Origin: Actinomycetota bacterium
GTDB lineage: Bacteria > Actinomycetota > Acidimicrobiia > IMCC26256 > PALSA-610
DNA: 64,000 nucleotides
NCBI GenBank assembly: GCA_005779395.1
Contig: SXJP01000012.1
Coordinates: 1 to 64,000 of the forward strand
Reading direction: 5' to 3'
Shown here in pieces: positions 18,476 through 27,581 of this stretch. The notes beneath the pieces are model-generated. The model was not told where the DNA came from. It searched no databases and saw only the letters and a program-made list of their open reading frames with translations. The stretch's first letter is position 1. The number at the start of each line of letters is the position of its first letter. Position numbers and translations under genes: made by a program.

Positions 18476-19417
18476 CTAAACAGCTTCTAGCAAGCTCCGT
18501 GCGCCAACATCGCTCGCTGGGTGGCGAAGCTTTGAGAGTGCACGAGCCTCTAGTTGGCGAATCCGCTCACGGGTAAGCCCGAAGAACTCGGCGATTTCTT
18601 CAAGTGAACGCTCTGTGCCATCGAGGCCGTAACGCAAACGCAGAATCGTGCGTTCACGCTCGTCGAGTACAGACAAGATGCGTTGCATCTCTTGAGGCAA
18701 CATTGCCGTGGCCGCAGCCTCAAACGGGTTGGTCGCACCCGAGTCGGCAACGAAGTCGCCGCGCTCTGCATCGCCGTCATCGCGGAGTGGCTCGTCGAGC
18801 GATACAGGATCGCTGGCGTAGCTATGGACTTCGACGACCTTCTCGAGTGGCAAGCCAGCTTCGGCTGCGACCTCCGCGATGGTCGGCATGCGTCCGAGTT
18901 CGCCTTCGAGTTGGGCACGAACCTTCATGACGCGTGCAAGCGTGTCGCCAGCATGTACTGGCAGACGGATAACCCTTGAGCTGTTGGCAATACCGCGCTG
19001 AAGTGCTTGACGGATCCACCATGTCGCGTACGTCGAGAACTTGAAACCCTTACGCCAGTCGAACTTGTCGACAGCGTGGATCAGGCCGAGGTTGCCTTCT
19101 TGAATCAGGTCCAGAAGCGGGAGGCCAGATGCCTGGTACTTCTTCGCGATTGAAACGACAAGCCGCAAGTTGGCGTTTACGAACTCACGAGTTGCTGTTT
19201 CGCCGTCGCGCATCGTGCGACGCAACGCACGCTTTTGCGCTGGGGTGATCTTCTTGTCCAATGCAAGCTCAGCTGTGGCTTCGCGGCCAGCGTCGATGCG
19301 CTGAGCGAGGCGTACTTCGCCGTCTTTGTCGAGTAGTTCGTGACGCCCAATATCTTGCAGATACAGACGTACTAGATCTTGATCTTCGCTACGTTCGCGA
19401 TCGTCTGAAAACTTCAC
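18476..19417 (-). CDS. RNA polymerase sigma factor, SigA/SigB group
   Basis: This 313-residue sigma-70 factor has region 1.2 (DLVRLYLQDIGRHELLDKDGEVRLAQRI) and a region 2 core (NLRLVVSIAKKYQASGLPLLDLIQEGNLGLIHAVDKFDWRKG, FSTYATWWIRQA). Region 3 (PTIAEVAAEAGL) and a region 4 helix-turn-helix (SLEEIAEFFGLTRERIRQLEARALSKLRH) follow. The long N-terminal region 1.1 of housekeeping RpoD is missing, and the length matches group 2 factors or the compact primary sigma factors of some actinobacteria. It should recognise promoters of the standard -35/-10 type. No anti-sigma factor gene is adjacent. The 294 bases upstream carry its promoter and a short inverted repeat CGGAA-TT-TTCCG at 19524-19535, but no other gene. 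Confidence 0.92.
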   Translation of the reverse strand: MKFSDDRERSEDQDLVRLYLQDIGRHELLDKDGEVRLAQRIDAGREATAELALDKKITPAQKRALRRTMRDGETATREFVNANLRLVVSIAKKYQASGLPLLDLIQEGNLGLIHAVDKFDWRKGFKFSTYATWWIRQALQRGIANSSRVIRLPVHAGDTLARVMKVRAQLEGELGRMPTIAEVAAEAGLPLEKVVEVHSYASDPVSLDEPLRDDGDAERGDFVADSGATNPFEAAATAMLPQEMQRILSVLDERERTILRLRYGLDGTERSLEEIAEFFGLTRERIRQLEARALSKLRHPASDVGARSLLEAV

Positions 19418-19711
19418 TTGTTTCCTATTCCTTCTAAGTGACCGCTACTGAAAGCAGTCGGATTGTCCGGTAATTCTGTTGCTGTTACCCCCGAGAGCAT
19501 GACAGCATCGCAATCATCCTGCACGGAATTTTCCGCAATTCTTTGAGATTCTCCCAGGCCCACTGCCCTAATGCACATCGGAGACCCTTTATTTGCCTAA
19601 GGGTGCTTACCCCCTAACAGTCGATCTCGACGAGAATCTGAAGGGATATTTGATTGTGACATGGTTGCCTGTGGATTACCACCACTTTTGTTGCCTAGAA
19701 GCGATAAGGGA

Positions 19712-21637
19712 CTAATCGACCAGGCCCGGGTGGTTCTTAAACAGTTGCAGGGATTCTGGGTTAGCTAGAGCCTCAGTGTTGCGTACGTCACGTCCCGAGA
19801 GCAGGTCAGCTACCGCTAGCTCCGCGATCTTGCCGCTTCTGGTGCGCGGCAGATCCGAAATTTGGATAATTCGCGCGGGGACGTGACGGGGAGAGCACTG
19901 CGACCGAATCTGTGACCGAATGCGTGCTTCGAGGTCTTGGGACAGCTCAATTTCGGCGGCGAGGCGTAGGAACAAGACGATCCGCGTGTCGCCATCGAAT
20001 GGCTGGCCGACTGCTAGAGCCTCAAGAACTTCCGGTATCGCTTCAACACATCGATATAACTCCCCTGTCCCGATCCTTACGCCTCCCGGATTCAGAGTCG
20101 CGTCACTTCGGCCAGCAATTACGAACCCGCCATTCGGTGTCTTGTACGCGAAGTCCCCCTGCGCCCACACTCCAGGAAATCTCTCAAAATATGCCGAGCG
20201 GTACTTACTGCCGTCGGGGTCGGAACCGAACCGAAGCGGCATCGACGGAAACGGTGCCGTCACGACGAGGTCTCCAGCTATGGCAACTTCGGCAGGCGAT
20301 CCGCTTTCTGTGTACACCTCAGCGGCAACACCTAACGCTGGGCCTTGTATCTCTCCGGCAAACACTGGACGTGTGGGATCGCCCATGACGATGCAGCCAC
20401 AGAGATCAGTGCCACCACTGATCGAGGCAAGGTGAATGTCGGACTTGATTGCCTCATACACGTACTTGAATCCGTCGGGAGCGAGCGGCGAGCCTGTCGA
20501 ACAAATTGTTCTCAGTCGCTCGAGTTGGAATCGATCGGCGGGACGGATGCCTTCTTTACGCGTCGCATCTAAGAACTTTGCGCCGACGCCAAGCAACGAC
20601 ACGCGGTGCCGGTCCGCGATGTCAAACAGTCGCATCGGGTCTGGATAAAACGGCGAGCCATCGACGAGCACGATCGTTGCCTCGGTACCGAGCGCGCCGA
20701 CCAGCCAGTTCCACATCATCCAACCGGCGGTCGTGAAGTACATGACGCGGTCGCCAGCTCGAATATCGCACTGCAGTTGCTGCTCCGCGAGATGCTTCAG
20801 GAGAATCCCACCTGCACGATGGACGATGCACTTGGGAACGCCTGTGGTGCCACTGCTATAAAGCACATATAACGGATGATCAAAACTAAGTTCCGCGAAC
20901 TTGAGCGATGCGCCGTGATACGGATCAAGCCATTCATTCCACGACGTCGCGCTGAGCGCGATGTCCCGGCGAGGATCGACCAGCACCGTGCGACGCAATG
21001 TCGGCAAGCCAGCCTGGACCTCCGAGACACGTTCTGAAAAATCGAAGTGTTTACCGCCGTAGTTATAGCTACTTGTGGTTACGAGTACCACCGGCGCGAT
21101 CTGGCCGAACCGATCCAAAACTCCTTGAGCTCCGAAGTCTGGCGAACAAGACGAAAAAGTCGCTCCGATCGCTGCAGCACCGAGCATCACAATCACTGTC
21201 TCGGCAATGTTCGGAAGATATGCAACTACACAATCGCCTCCCTCCACACCGTCGGCGCGTAGAGCGGCGCTCACACGCGCTACTTCTGCACGTAACTCAC
21301 TCCAAGTAAATTCCTTGTCTGCTCCTGTCTCACAACACGAGATAATCGCGACGTCGTTGTCTGGCCCGCGCAACACGTTGCGCGCGTAGTTGAGAGTCGC
21401 GTCCGGGAAGAAACTTGCCCCTGGCATCGCTTCACGATCTACCGATCGGCGGTCACCGCGAGTTCCTAGAACATCGCAATAGTCCCAAATCGCAGACCAA
21501 AAGGCCTCGCGATTTTCGATCGACCACTTGTGCAAGCCAGCAAAGTCAGTCTTGTGTCCTGCGTGATGTTCGCGGAACTCAGTAATCCGCGCTCGCGCTA
21601 CCTGGTCAGCGCTCGGTCGCCAGAGCGGGCTAGTCAT
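19712..21637 (-). CDS. Acetoacetyl-CoA synthetase
   Basis: The 641-residue AMP-forming ligase has the adenylation motifs YSSGTTGVPKCIVH and GRSDATLNPGGVRIGTGELY, and the conserved lysine in RTRSGKIAELA near the C-terminus. The N-terminal WSIENREAFWSAIWDYCDV and PGASFFPDATLNYARNVL segments are typical of acetoacetyl-CoA synthetase rather than acetyl-CoA synthetase. It activates acetoacetate (or a similar short keto acid) with ATP and CoA for ketone-body or polyhydroxybutyrate metabolism. I start at ATG 21637 (MTSPLWRPSADQV); the frame upstream overlaps the kinase gene. It lies 19 bases after that gene and is probably co-transcribed with it. Confidence 0.93.
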   Translation of the reverse strand: MTSPLWRPSADQVARARITEFREHHAGHKTDFAGLHKWSIENREAFWSAIWDYCDVLGTRGDRRSVDREAMPGASFFPDATLNYARNVLRGPDNDVAIISCCETGADKEFTWSELRAEVARVSAALRADGVEGGDCVVAYLPNIAETVIVMLGAAAIGATFSSCSPDFGAQGVLDRFGQIAPVVLVTTSSYNYGGKHFDFSERVSEVQAGLPTLRRTVLVDPRRDIALSATSWNEWLDPYHGASLKFAELSFDHPLYVLYSSGTTGVPKCIVHRAGGILLKHLAEQQLQCDIRAGDRVMYFTTAGWMMWNWLVGALGTEATIVLVDGSPFYPDPMRLFDIADRHRVSLLGVGAKFLDATRKEGIRPADRFQLERLRTICSTGSPLAPDGFKYVYEAIKSDIHLASISGGTDLCGCIVMGDPTRPVFAGEIQGPALGVAAEVYTESGSPAEVAIAGDLVVTAPFPSMPLRFGSDPDGSKYRSAYFERFPGVWAQGDFAYKTPNGGFVIAGRSDATLNPGGVRIGTGELYRCVEAIPEVLEALAVGQPFDGDTRIVLFLRLAAEIELSQDLEARIRSQIRSQCSPRHVPARIIQISDLPRTRSGKIAELAVADLLSGRDVRNTEALANPESLQLFKNHPGLVD

Positions 21638-21656
21638 AAATCGCGACAGTACAAGC

Positions 21657-22691
21657 TCAGTGGGTGAGAAGTTTCGTGAGTAGTTGGGTAACGGGGTTCT
21701 CATACACAAATGACTGAGGGACTCTTCCAAGAGCGCAAAGATCGGCCGCAACGCGGGTCATGATCGCTGCGCTCCGGACTCCACCCCAAATCTCATAGAA
21801 GTCGATATCCCGGACCTCGCGACCTAGATGATGTTCGTATCGCTTGATAGTGCCCCCGCGATCCGGAAAGCCTTCGAGCTGTGACGCGAATTGCAATGCG
21901 GTTCGCTCAATGAACAAGTACCAGCCGAGATCGATCTCAGGAGGACCAAGCAGTGCCATCTCCCAATCGAGAACGGCCCGAACGCAGAGGTCATCGCCGT
22001 AAATGATGTTGCCTAACCTCGTGTCGCCCCACACCAATCCAGCTGCTGGTTCTGTCGAGGGGCGATTAGCGACACACCATTCGAAAGCGTCGTCGATCGC
22101 ACTGAACCTCTGGCCCTCTGCCGACCAGTCGAGATAGTCACTCCAGTAGGAGAACTCGGAGTCGAGGCCGACTCCACGAAACGACGAGCGGAGGCCGGCA
22201 CTGTCGATATCGACGTTGTGTATTGCGGCAAGAGTCGAAATTGATTCATCGAAGACACGTTGCTGATCCGGTCCCGACAGATCTTTTAGCCACCCAGAGA
22301 AGTGGTAGCCCGGATTGTCTGTCGGGATACGTCCATCGACGCGCTCCATCACCACGAACTCACGCCCAAGTGGCGCTGAGTCTGTTTCGTGCCAAAACAC
22401 GACTGGAACAGGGACTGCGCTGTGCATCCGAAGGCCGTTCATTACTTGCACCTGCATGGCTAGGTCATAGCTAGGGAAAAGTCCTTTGCCGATCGGCGGC
22501 AATCGCAATACAAGACCTCGCGTGCCTTCACCCCAGTCGACGTCGAGCATGATCGTCTCGCTCGATAAGCCGCCAGCGCTCGGCCGAGTCGCGTCGCCGA
22601 TGGTGACCTGCGGAGTCCCGAGTTTTTCCCGCAACCATGCGGAGAAAGCAGCCTTCGAAATCTCGTCCACGAGGAGCCACAGTATGCGCAT
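21657..22691 (-). CDS. Phosphotransferase-family protein (APH/ACAD10-type kinase fold)
   Basis: The protein of about 344 residues has the aminoglycoside-phosphotransferase fold. It has an N-terminal lobe with GGLSSETIMLDVDW and LRLPP, the hinge MERVDGRIP, a catalytic loop LVWGDTRLGNIIY (Trp in place of the usual His before Gly-Asp) and the metal-binding segment VLDWEMALLGPPEIDLGWY. This subfamily usually sits beside acyl-CoA metabolism genes, here acetoacetyl-CoA synthetase, and probably phosphorylates a small hydroxylated substrate rather than an antibiotic. The start is uncertain: ATG 22691 and GTG 22670 are both possible and neither has a clear ribosome-binding site. An 18-base palindrome overlaps the upstream option. 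The open frame continues 290 codons further but only mirrors the P450 gene. Confidence 0.85.
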   Translation of the reverse strand: MRILWLLVDEISKAAFSAWLREKLGTPQVTIGDATRPSAGGLSSETIMLDVDWGEGTRGLVLRLPPIGKGLFPSYDLAMQVQVMNGLRMHSAVPVPVVFWHETDSAPLGREFVVMERVDGRIPTDNPGYHFSGWLKDLSGPDQQRVFDESISTLAAIHNVDIDSAGLRSSFRGVGLDSEFSYWSDYLDWSAEGQRFSAIDDAFEWCVANRPSTEPAAGLVWGDTRLGNIIYGDDLCVRAVLDWEMALLGPPEIDLGWYLFIERTALQFASQLEGFPDRGGTIKRYEHHLGREVRDIDFYEIWGGVRSAAIMTRVAADLCALGRVPQSFVYENPVTQLLTKLLTH

Positions 22692-22696
22692 ACTGT
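22679..22696. promoter_or_regulatory. Perfect 18-bp palindrome between divergent genes
   Basis: The sequence ACAGTATGCGCATACTGT is a perfect palindrome. It ends eight bases before the ATG of the P450 gene and overlaps the possible start codon of the divergent kinase gene. Its symmetry and place fit an operator for a dimeric repressor controlling both genes. If the kinase starts at GTG 22670, the site is upstream of both coding regions. No regulator gene is adjacent. Confidence 0.55.
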
Positions 22697-22704
22697 CGCG
22701 GTGC

Positions 22705-23895
22705 ATGGTTGCACCGAGAGTCGCCCCGAACGATCCGCACTGGTGGCTAAAAGAAGCTGAACAGGCATACCCGTGGCTGCGGGCAAACGCGCCAATGTTC
22801 GAGTACGAACCTGGGATCAAAGTCGTCTCTCGGTACGACGACATTCGAGCGATCTCTCGTGATCCAGAAAATTTTTGTTCGTCGAAAGGCGTGCTGGTTC
22901 TAGATCCGATCCGGGCGAAGCTGTTAGCGGGCGACCACACTCCCGACGTTGGCGCGCGAAGCGTGCTGTTCATGGACCCGCCGGAGCACGCGCAATTCCG
23001 CAAGCTAGTTAGCCGCGCATTCACACCTCGCGCTATCGAGGGACTCACTGACGACATCCGTGCTCGAACTCGCAAGATTCTTGCGGACGTACCGGGCGCA
23101 GAATTTGACTTCGTCGAACACATCGCAGTGCGACTTCCCCTGCAGGTCATCGCGGCGCTTCTCGGCGTGGACGATGTTGCCGAATCAAAGTTTCGCGAGT
23201 GGTCTGACGAAACGGTCAAGGCAGCCGATGGAATGCAGGCAGATTTTGCCGTTGTCAACGAGTTCGTCGGGTTCATGCTCGGCTGCATTGCATCGCATCG
23301 CGAGGCGCCACGCGACGACATACTCGGACGACTCGTCGCAGCAAATCTCGACGGTCGCTCCTTAGATGATTCTGAGCTACTCATCTTTTGTATGTCATTG
23401 CTCGTTGCCGGCAATGAGACCACCCGGAATCTCATATCCGGTGGACTCACGGAACTCGATCGCAATCCCGAACAGCGCGACTGGCTAGTCGCGAATCGCG
23501 ATGCCACGCACAATGCTGTCGAAGAAATGCTGCGTTGGGTGACACCAGTCAAGGCGTTCGCTCGCACCGTCGCCCACGATTCTCTCGTCGGCGAAGTCGC
23601 GGTTGCCGAAGGCGACTACGTAGTGATGCTGTATGCGTCGGCCAACCGCGACGAACGCGCTTTCGGCCCGACCGCGAGCGAGTTCAACATTCGCCGCGCG
23701 CCAGATCCTGCGCACCTCGCGTTCGGGTTCGGCGAGCACCTATGTCTCGGAGCAACGTTGGCGCGCATAGAAGCGCGCGTCATGTTCGAAGAACTGCTAA
23801 CCACATTTCCCAGCATTCGGGTCACGAAAGAGCCAACTCGCCTCGAATCCACTTTGATGAACGGCATTATCGAAATGCAGGTCACCGTCGCTTAG
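22705..23895 (+). CDS. Cytochrome P450
   Basis: This 396-residue soluble bacterial P450 has the I-helix motif LLVAGNETTRN, the K-helix EEMLRW (ExxR) and the haem loop FGFGEHLCLGATLA with the thiolate Cys347. The frame is open upstream, but ATG 22705 gives the normal N-terminus (MVAPRVAPNDPHWW). It is a monooxygenase that needs a ferredoxin and reductase, neither of which is encoded nearby. It is similar in many segments to the second P450 in this window (for example NFCSSKGVLV against LFCSAKGILY, and the AGNETTRN region), so they are probably from related families. Its stop codon overlaps that of the convergent ABC gene. Substrate unknown; lipid or terpenoid oxidation is plausible given the acyl-CoA neighbours. 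Confidence 0.93.
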   Translation: MVAPRVAPNDPHWWLKEAEQAYPWLRANAPMFEYEPGIKVVSRYDDIRAISRDPENFCSSKGVLVLDPIRAKLLAGDHTPDVGARSVLFMDPPEHAQFRKLVSRAFTPRAIEGLTDDIRARTRKILADVPGAEFDFVEHIAVRLPLQVIAALLGVDDVAESKFREWSDETVKAADGMQADFAVVNEFVGFMLGCIASHREAPRDDILGRLVAANLDGRSLDDSELLIFCMSLLVAGNETTRNLISGGLTELDRNPEQRDWLVANRDATHNAVEEMLRWVTPVKAFARTVAHDSLVGEVAVAEGDYVVMLYASANRDERAFGPTASEFNIRRAPDPAHLAFGFGEHLCLGATLARIEARVMFEELLTTFPSIRVTKEPTRLESTLMNGIIEMQVTVA

Positions 23896-25673
23896 ACGGT
23901 TTCTAGAAACACCGTTGCTAATCGGGTTGCCGCAAGCCATCTAGCGAAAGCTCCCTTGCGCGCTTCAAGTTCTGTCGGCGCGCCATCTTCGATGATGCGT
24001 CCGTCTTCCATAACGAGGACACGATCAGCGCGCATCGCTGTGTTGATGCGGTGGGCAATGACGATCGCCGTGCGGTTCTCTAGTAGGTGAACCATCGCAT
24101 CTTCGACAAGCAATTCTGTCGCTGGGTCGAGGTTGCTTGTTGCCTCGTCGAGGACGATCACGCGCGGGTCGGCTATGAATGCCCTCGCTAGAGCAACTAG
24201 CTGACGCTGCCCTGACGACAAGGTAAGACCGCGATTGCTTACGATTGCGTCGAGGCCTTCCGGAATTGCTTCTAACTGCTGAGCGAACCCAAGTTGTTCA
24301 CACGCTGCATCAACCTGGGCACGGGTCGCACCCTCGAGTGAAATCGCGATGTTGTCTGCCACTGTGCCGTCGAACAAGAAGCCCTCTTGCGGTACGAGGA
24401 CCACTCGGCGCCGCAAAGACGATGCCGTAACAAATCGGATGTCTTGGTCGTCGACGACGACTCTGCCAGCGGTCGGGTCGTAGAACCTGACGATCAACTT
24501 TGCCAGGGTGCTCTTGCCGGCTCCGCTACCACCAACTATCGCGACACGCTGGCCAGCAGGAATTACCAAGTCCAGTTCCGGAATCACACATGGCGCGTCT
24601 TCGCTATATCGAAAGCTCACGTCTTCAATACGTACCTCACCATCGGCTTCCACGAAGTCGACTGCACCTTCGTGGTCGACGAGCATCGGGACGCGTGCTT
24701 TGAACTCGAACACGCGGGCGAAACTCGCTCCAGCTGACTGCAACATTGAGTTGAGTTCTGTGAATTGTTGAATCGGTTCGAAGAGACGCGTAAGGAAAAT
24801 CGTGAATGCAACGACTGTGCCGACAGTGACTGCGTTGTCGTTTACCAACCATCCGCCAGCGCCGATTACCGCTGCTAGCGCGAGAGGGTGAGCGAACTCA
24901 ATAGTTCCGTAGTACATCGCTGCAAATCGGCCGCTCCGTATTTTTGCTGTATAGGTCTCGCCGCTTACGTCGCGAAAAGTTTGGTGCAAGTCGCTCTCAA
25001 TCGTGAACGCCTGAACGACGCGCATACCGACTATCGACTCATTCACATGAGCGAGCATGTTGCTAGTGCTCTCGCGAATATCTAATTGCACTGAATATGC
25101 CCTCGGCCGATACCAGAGCGAAATACCGATGAGCACTGGCATAACTGCAAACGCCGCGAGACCCAATTGCCACGACCGAACAAACATCACCACAGACGAA
25201 AACAGAAGTAGTGCTCCGCTACGCACAACCATGGAAAGACCGATCTGCACAAACTGTTGCAGATTCTCTACGTCTGCGGTCAGTCGTGCTACTAACCGGC
25301 CAGCTGGTTCGTGCGTGAAATAATCGATGTCAAGGCTGTAGAGGTGGTCCATGAGGGAACCACGCAAGTCGAATAGGTATCGCTCGGCGAATTTTCCCAT
25401 CCAGTGGTATTCGATCCAACTCCCGATGATCTGCCCGATCACAAAAACACCACCAAGTGCGAGGCTCACGAGGACCCACCCTGTCGAATGTCCGGCGACA
25501 CCTCTGTCGATCATCATCGCCACTACGAGGGGCAGCGAAATACTGCTCACGGTCATGATGAGCACACCGGCTATTGCGATGCCATAGTTACGCCTGTGGG
25601 CGCGGAACTCTGCGAGCATCTGCCGGACAGGTGGACGCGGAGGAGGTGGCTCCCACATCGCTGCGATGCGCAT
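23892..25673 (-). CDS. Heterodimeric ABC exporter subunit with consensus Walker B Glu
   Basis: The 593-residue half-transporter has six membrane helices (about residues 30-320) followed by a nucleotide-binding domain. The Walker A is VGGSGAGKST and Walker B is VIVLDEATSNLDP with the catalytic Glu. The signature is LSSGQ instead of LSGGQ, and the H-loop reads IAHRI. The degenerate signature here and the degenerate Walker B in the partner gene would meet in the same composite site, leaving one fully competent site. That is the asymmetric arrangement known from TM287/288- and BmrCD-like exporters. Its start overlaps the stop of the partner. The family exports drugs, lipids or peptides; the substrate is not determined. 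Confidence 0.93.
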   Translation of the reverse strand: MRIAAMWEPPPPRPPVRQMLAEFRAHRRNYGIAIAGVLIMTVSSISLPLVVAMMIDRGVAGHSTGWVLVSLALGGVFVIGQIIGSWIEYHWMGKFAERYLFDLRGSLMDHLYSLDIDYFTHEPAGRLVARLTADVENLQQFVQIGLSMVVRSGALLLFSSVVMFVRSWQLGLAAFAVMPVLIGISLWYRPRAYSVQLDIRESTSNMLAHVNESIVGMRVVQAFTIESDLHQTFRDVSGETYTAKIRSGRFAAMYYGTIEFAHPLALAAVIGAGGWLVNDNAVTVGTVVAFTIFLTRLFEPIQQFTELNSMLQSAGASFARVFEFKARVPMLVDHEGAVDFVEADGEVRIEDVSFRYSEDAPCVIPELDLVIPAGQRVAIVGGSGAGKSTLAKLIVRFYDPTAGRVVVDDQDIRFVTASSLRRRVVLVPQEGFLFDGTVADNIAISLEGATRAQVDAACEQLGFAQQLEAIPEGLDAIVSNRGLTLSSGQRQLVALARAFIADPRVIVLDEATSNLDPATELLVEDAMVHLLENRTAIVIAHRINTAMRADRVLVMEDGRIIEDGAPTELEARKGAFARWLAATRLATVFLETV

Positions 25674-27463
25674 CAGTCGCCTGCGGCTAGTTCTGACAGC
25701 ATGTTCGTCACTGCCAGAGAGTCGAGAGCGAGCGCAATTCGGTACTCGCGTAATCCGAGCAACTCTGAATGGGTTCCATCGGCAATGATCCGGCCCTCGT
25801 CGAGCAGAATTATCCGGTCGGCAAGGCTGACCGTCTCAACCCTGTGCGCCACGATCAGTGTCGTGCGGCCCTCCATCGCTTCTACAAGACCCGTACGAAT
25901 CTCAGCCTCAGTTTGCGGATCGACCGCGCTCATCGCATCGTCGAGCACGAGAATACGAGAGTTACGCAAAATCGCGCGTGCGATCGCCAGACGCTGACGC
26001 TGCCCGCCAGAGAGTGAAAGTCCTTGCGGTCCGACAATCGTGTCGTATCCGTCTGGGAGTTCCGCGATGAAATCGTGCGCCTTCGCGAGTCGCGCCGCGG
26101 CCTCGATCCGATCGTCTGTAGCGGTTAGTTCGCCGACCGCGAGATTCTCCCTGATCGATGAGGTAAACACAACGGTGTCTTCGAATACGAAACTCACGGC
26201 TGCTCTTAAGTCGCGAAGCCGAGCCTCGTCAACCCTGCGACCGTCGATGGAGACCGAACCGCTCCACGTGTCATAGAAGCGTGCCAGCAAGTAGACAAGA
26301 GTGCTCTTGCCGCTACCGGTTCGTCCGACGAACGCCACCGATTCGCCAGCTTTGATCGACAGAGTCAAGTTGTGGATGACCTGCAACTCCGGCCGGTAAC
26401 CAAAACAGACGTTGTCGAACTTGATGCGACCACCGCCAGCAGGCAATTTCTTCGAGTGGTGAGGTTCTTCGACATCGGGTTCGACTGCAAGCACTTCGGC
26501 AATGCGCGCAGCCGCTGCCATGCCCTGTGGCCATTGGCTCAACAGTTCGGCGCCAGCAGCCACCGGAGCAACTAAGAGCGCGAGGTACTGAATGAATGTC
26601 CACAGCTCCCCCGGCGTCAGCTGTCTATCTGCGCCGAGATAACCGCCGTATCCAATAATGACAAGCATCGCCACCCCCGGGACGCCGATCATCGATGCCT
26701 GAAAAACTGCGCGAATTCCAGAACGATGTAGCCCCGCTACGCGCAACTCGCTCGCTACCTCCCCACCGCGTCGTCGGAATTGTGGCTCAAATCCTTGGCC
26801 TTTGACTACGCGTATTCCTTGAACTTGTTGTTCTACGAATTCCGCGAAGTATCCGAGGCGCTCTTGAGCGTCGACCGCAGCTGGATACAGGCCCTTAGCT
26901 GTTCGCAACGCGAGCACCATCGACACCGAAATAACTGTGAAGACCGCTACGGCCAAGTGGGTGTGAATTGTGACCAAGATCGTTCCACCGACAAAGAACA
27001 GGACTACCGATTGGCAAAACCATGGCAGTGGGCTGATCGCTTGCTCGATCATCGAGATGTCTGTCGAAGCGCGCGCCATCAGCTGGCCAGCGCCAACGCT
27101 GTCGTGAAATGAAAACGAGAGTCGCTGCACATGCTCGAACAAACGACCGCGAATGTCGGCGCTCACGATCGCAGGATTCTTCGTCGCGTAATACTTGCGC
27201 ATCGCACCACCACCGGACCGCGCGATAGCGAGGCCGGTCAGGATGATGAGATACCGCCAGAACTTCTTGCTGTCGTGGTCTGCTACGACCTCGTCGATAG
27301 CGCGACCAGCGACCAACGGAATCGTGAGGACGATCGCGAGATAGATCACAGCACCAACTAATGCCATTTCGATTACTGATCTACGTCGCCAGAGATGTTC
27401 AATTAGCAACCTGCGAGCGTGGCCGCGCAGTTCCGGCCCACTCTCGCTCTGATTGATCATCAT
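25673..27463 (-). CDS. Heterodimeric ABC exporter subunit with degenerate Walker B
   Basis: The 596-residue half-transporter is the partner of the next gene. Six helices occupy about residues 30-330. The nucleotide-binding domain has Walker A VGRTGSGKST, a normal LSGGQRQRLAIARAI signature, and Walker B ILVLDDAMSAVDP, in which Asp replaces the catalytic Glu; the H-loop is IVAHRV. This subunit supplies the intact signature to the active site and the weak Walker B to the non-hydrolysing site. It starts at ATG 27463 or the ATG three bases later, behind GGGAGGA. It is the first gene of the pair and diverges from the hypothetical gene at 27582. Confidence 0.93.
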   Translation of the reverse strand: MMINQSESGPELRGHARRLLIEHLWRRRSVIEMALVGAVIYLAIVLTIPLVAGRAIDEVVADHDSKKFWRYLIILTGLAIARSGGGAMRKYYATKNPAIVSADIRGRLFEHVQRLSFSFHDSVGAGQLMARASTDISMIEQAISPLPWFCQSVVLFFVGGTILVTIHTHLAVAVFTVISVSMVLALRTAKGLYPAAVDAQERLGYFAEFVEQQVQGIRVVKGQGFEPQFRRRGGEVASELRVAGLHRSGIRAVFQASMIGVPGVAMLVIIGYGGYLGADRQLTPGELWTFIQYLALLVAPVAAGAELLSQWPQGMAAAARIAEVLAVEPDVEEPHHSKKLPAGGGRIKFDNVCFGYRPELQVIHNLTLSIKAGESVAFVGRTGSGKSTLVYLLARFYDTWSGSVSIDGRRVDEARLRDLRAAVSFVFEDTVVFTSSIRENLAVGELTATDDRIEAAARLAKAHDFIAELPDGYDTIVGPQGLSLSGGQRQRLAIARAILRNSRILVLDDAMSAVDPQTEAEIRTGLVEAMEGRTTLIVAHRVETVSLADRIILLDEGRIIADGTHSELLGLREYRIALALDSLAVTNMLSELAAGD

Positions 27464-27581
27464 TCCTCCCTAGGGCTTCGACCATACAGGCGCACTACAC
27501 AGATTTTTCGGTCATTAACAGCTACCTTCTGGCGTCTTCAATCTCTCTTTGCTTCTTCGCAGAAGCCCGAACGGAATTCGC

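Noticed and set aside
19595..19620. Inverted segment TAAGGGTGCTTACCCCCTAA as a terminator or riboswitch upstream of the sigma gene
   Set aside because: The stem is short with a mismatch or bulge and lacks a T-run. I could not support a regulatory RNA there.
22707..23567. Minus-strand extension of the kinase gene by about 290 residues
   Set aside because: The extension lies wholly opposite the P450 gene, is rich in Ser/Arg and lacks any domain. The kinase homology begins only near 22691.
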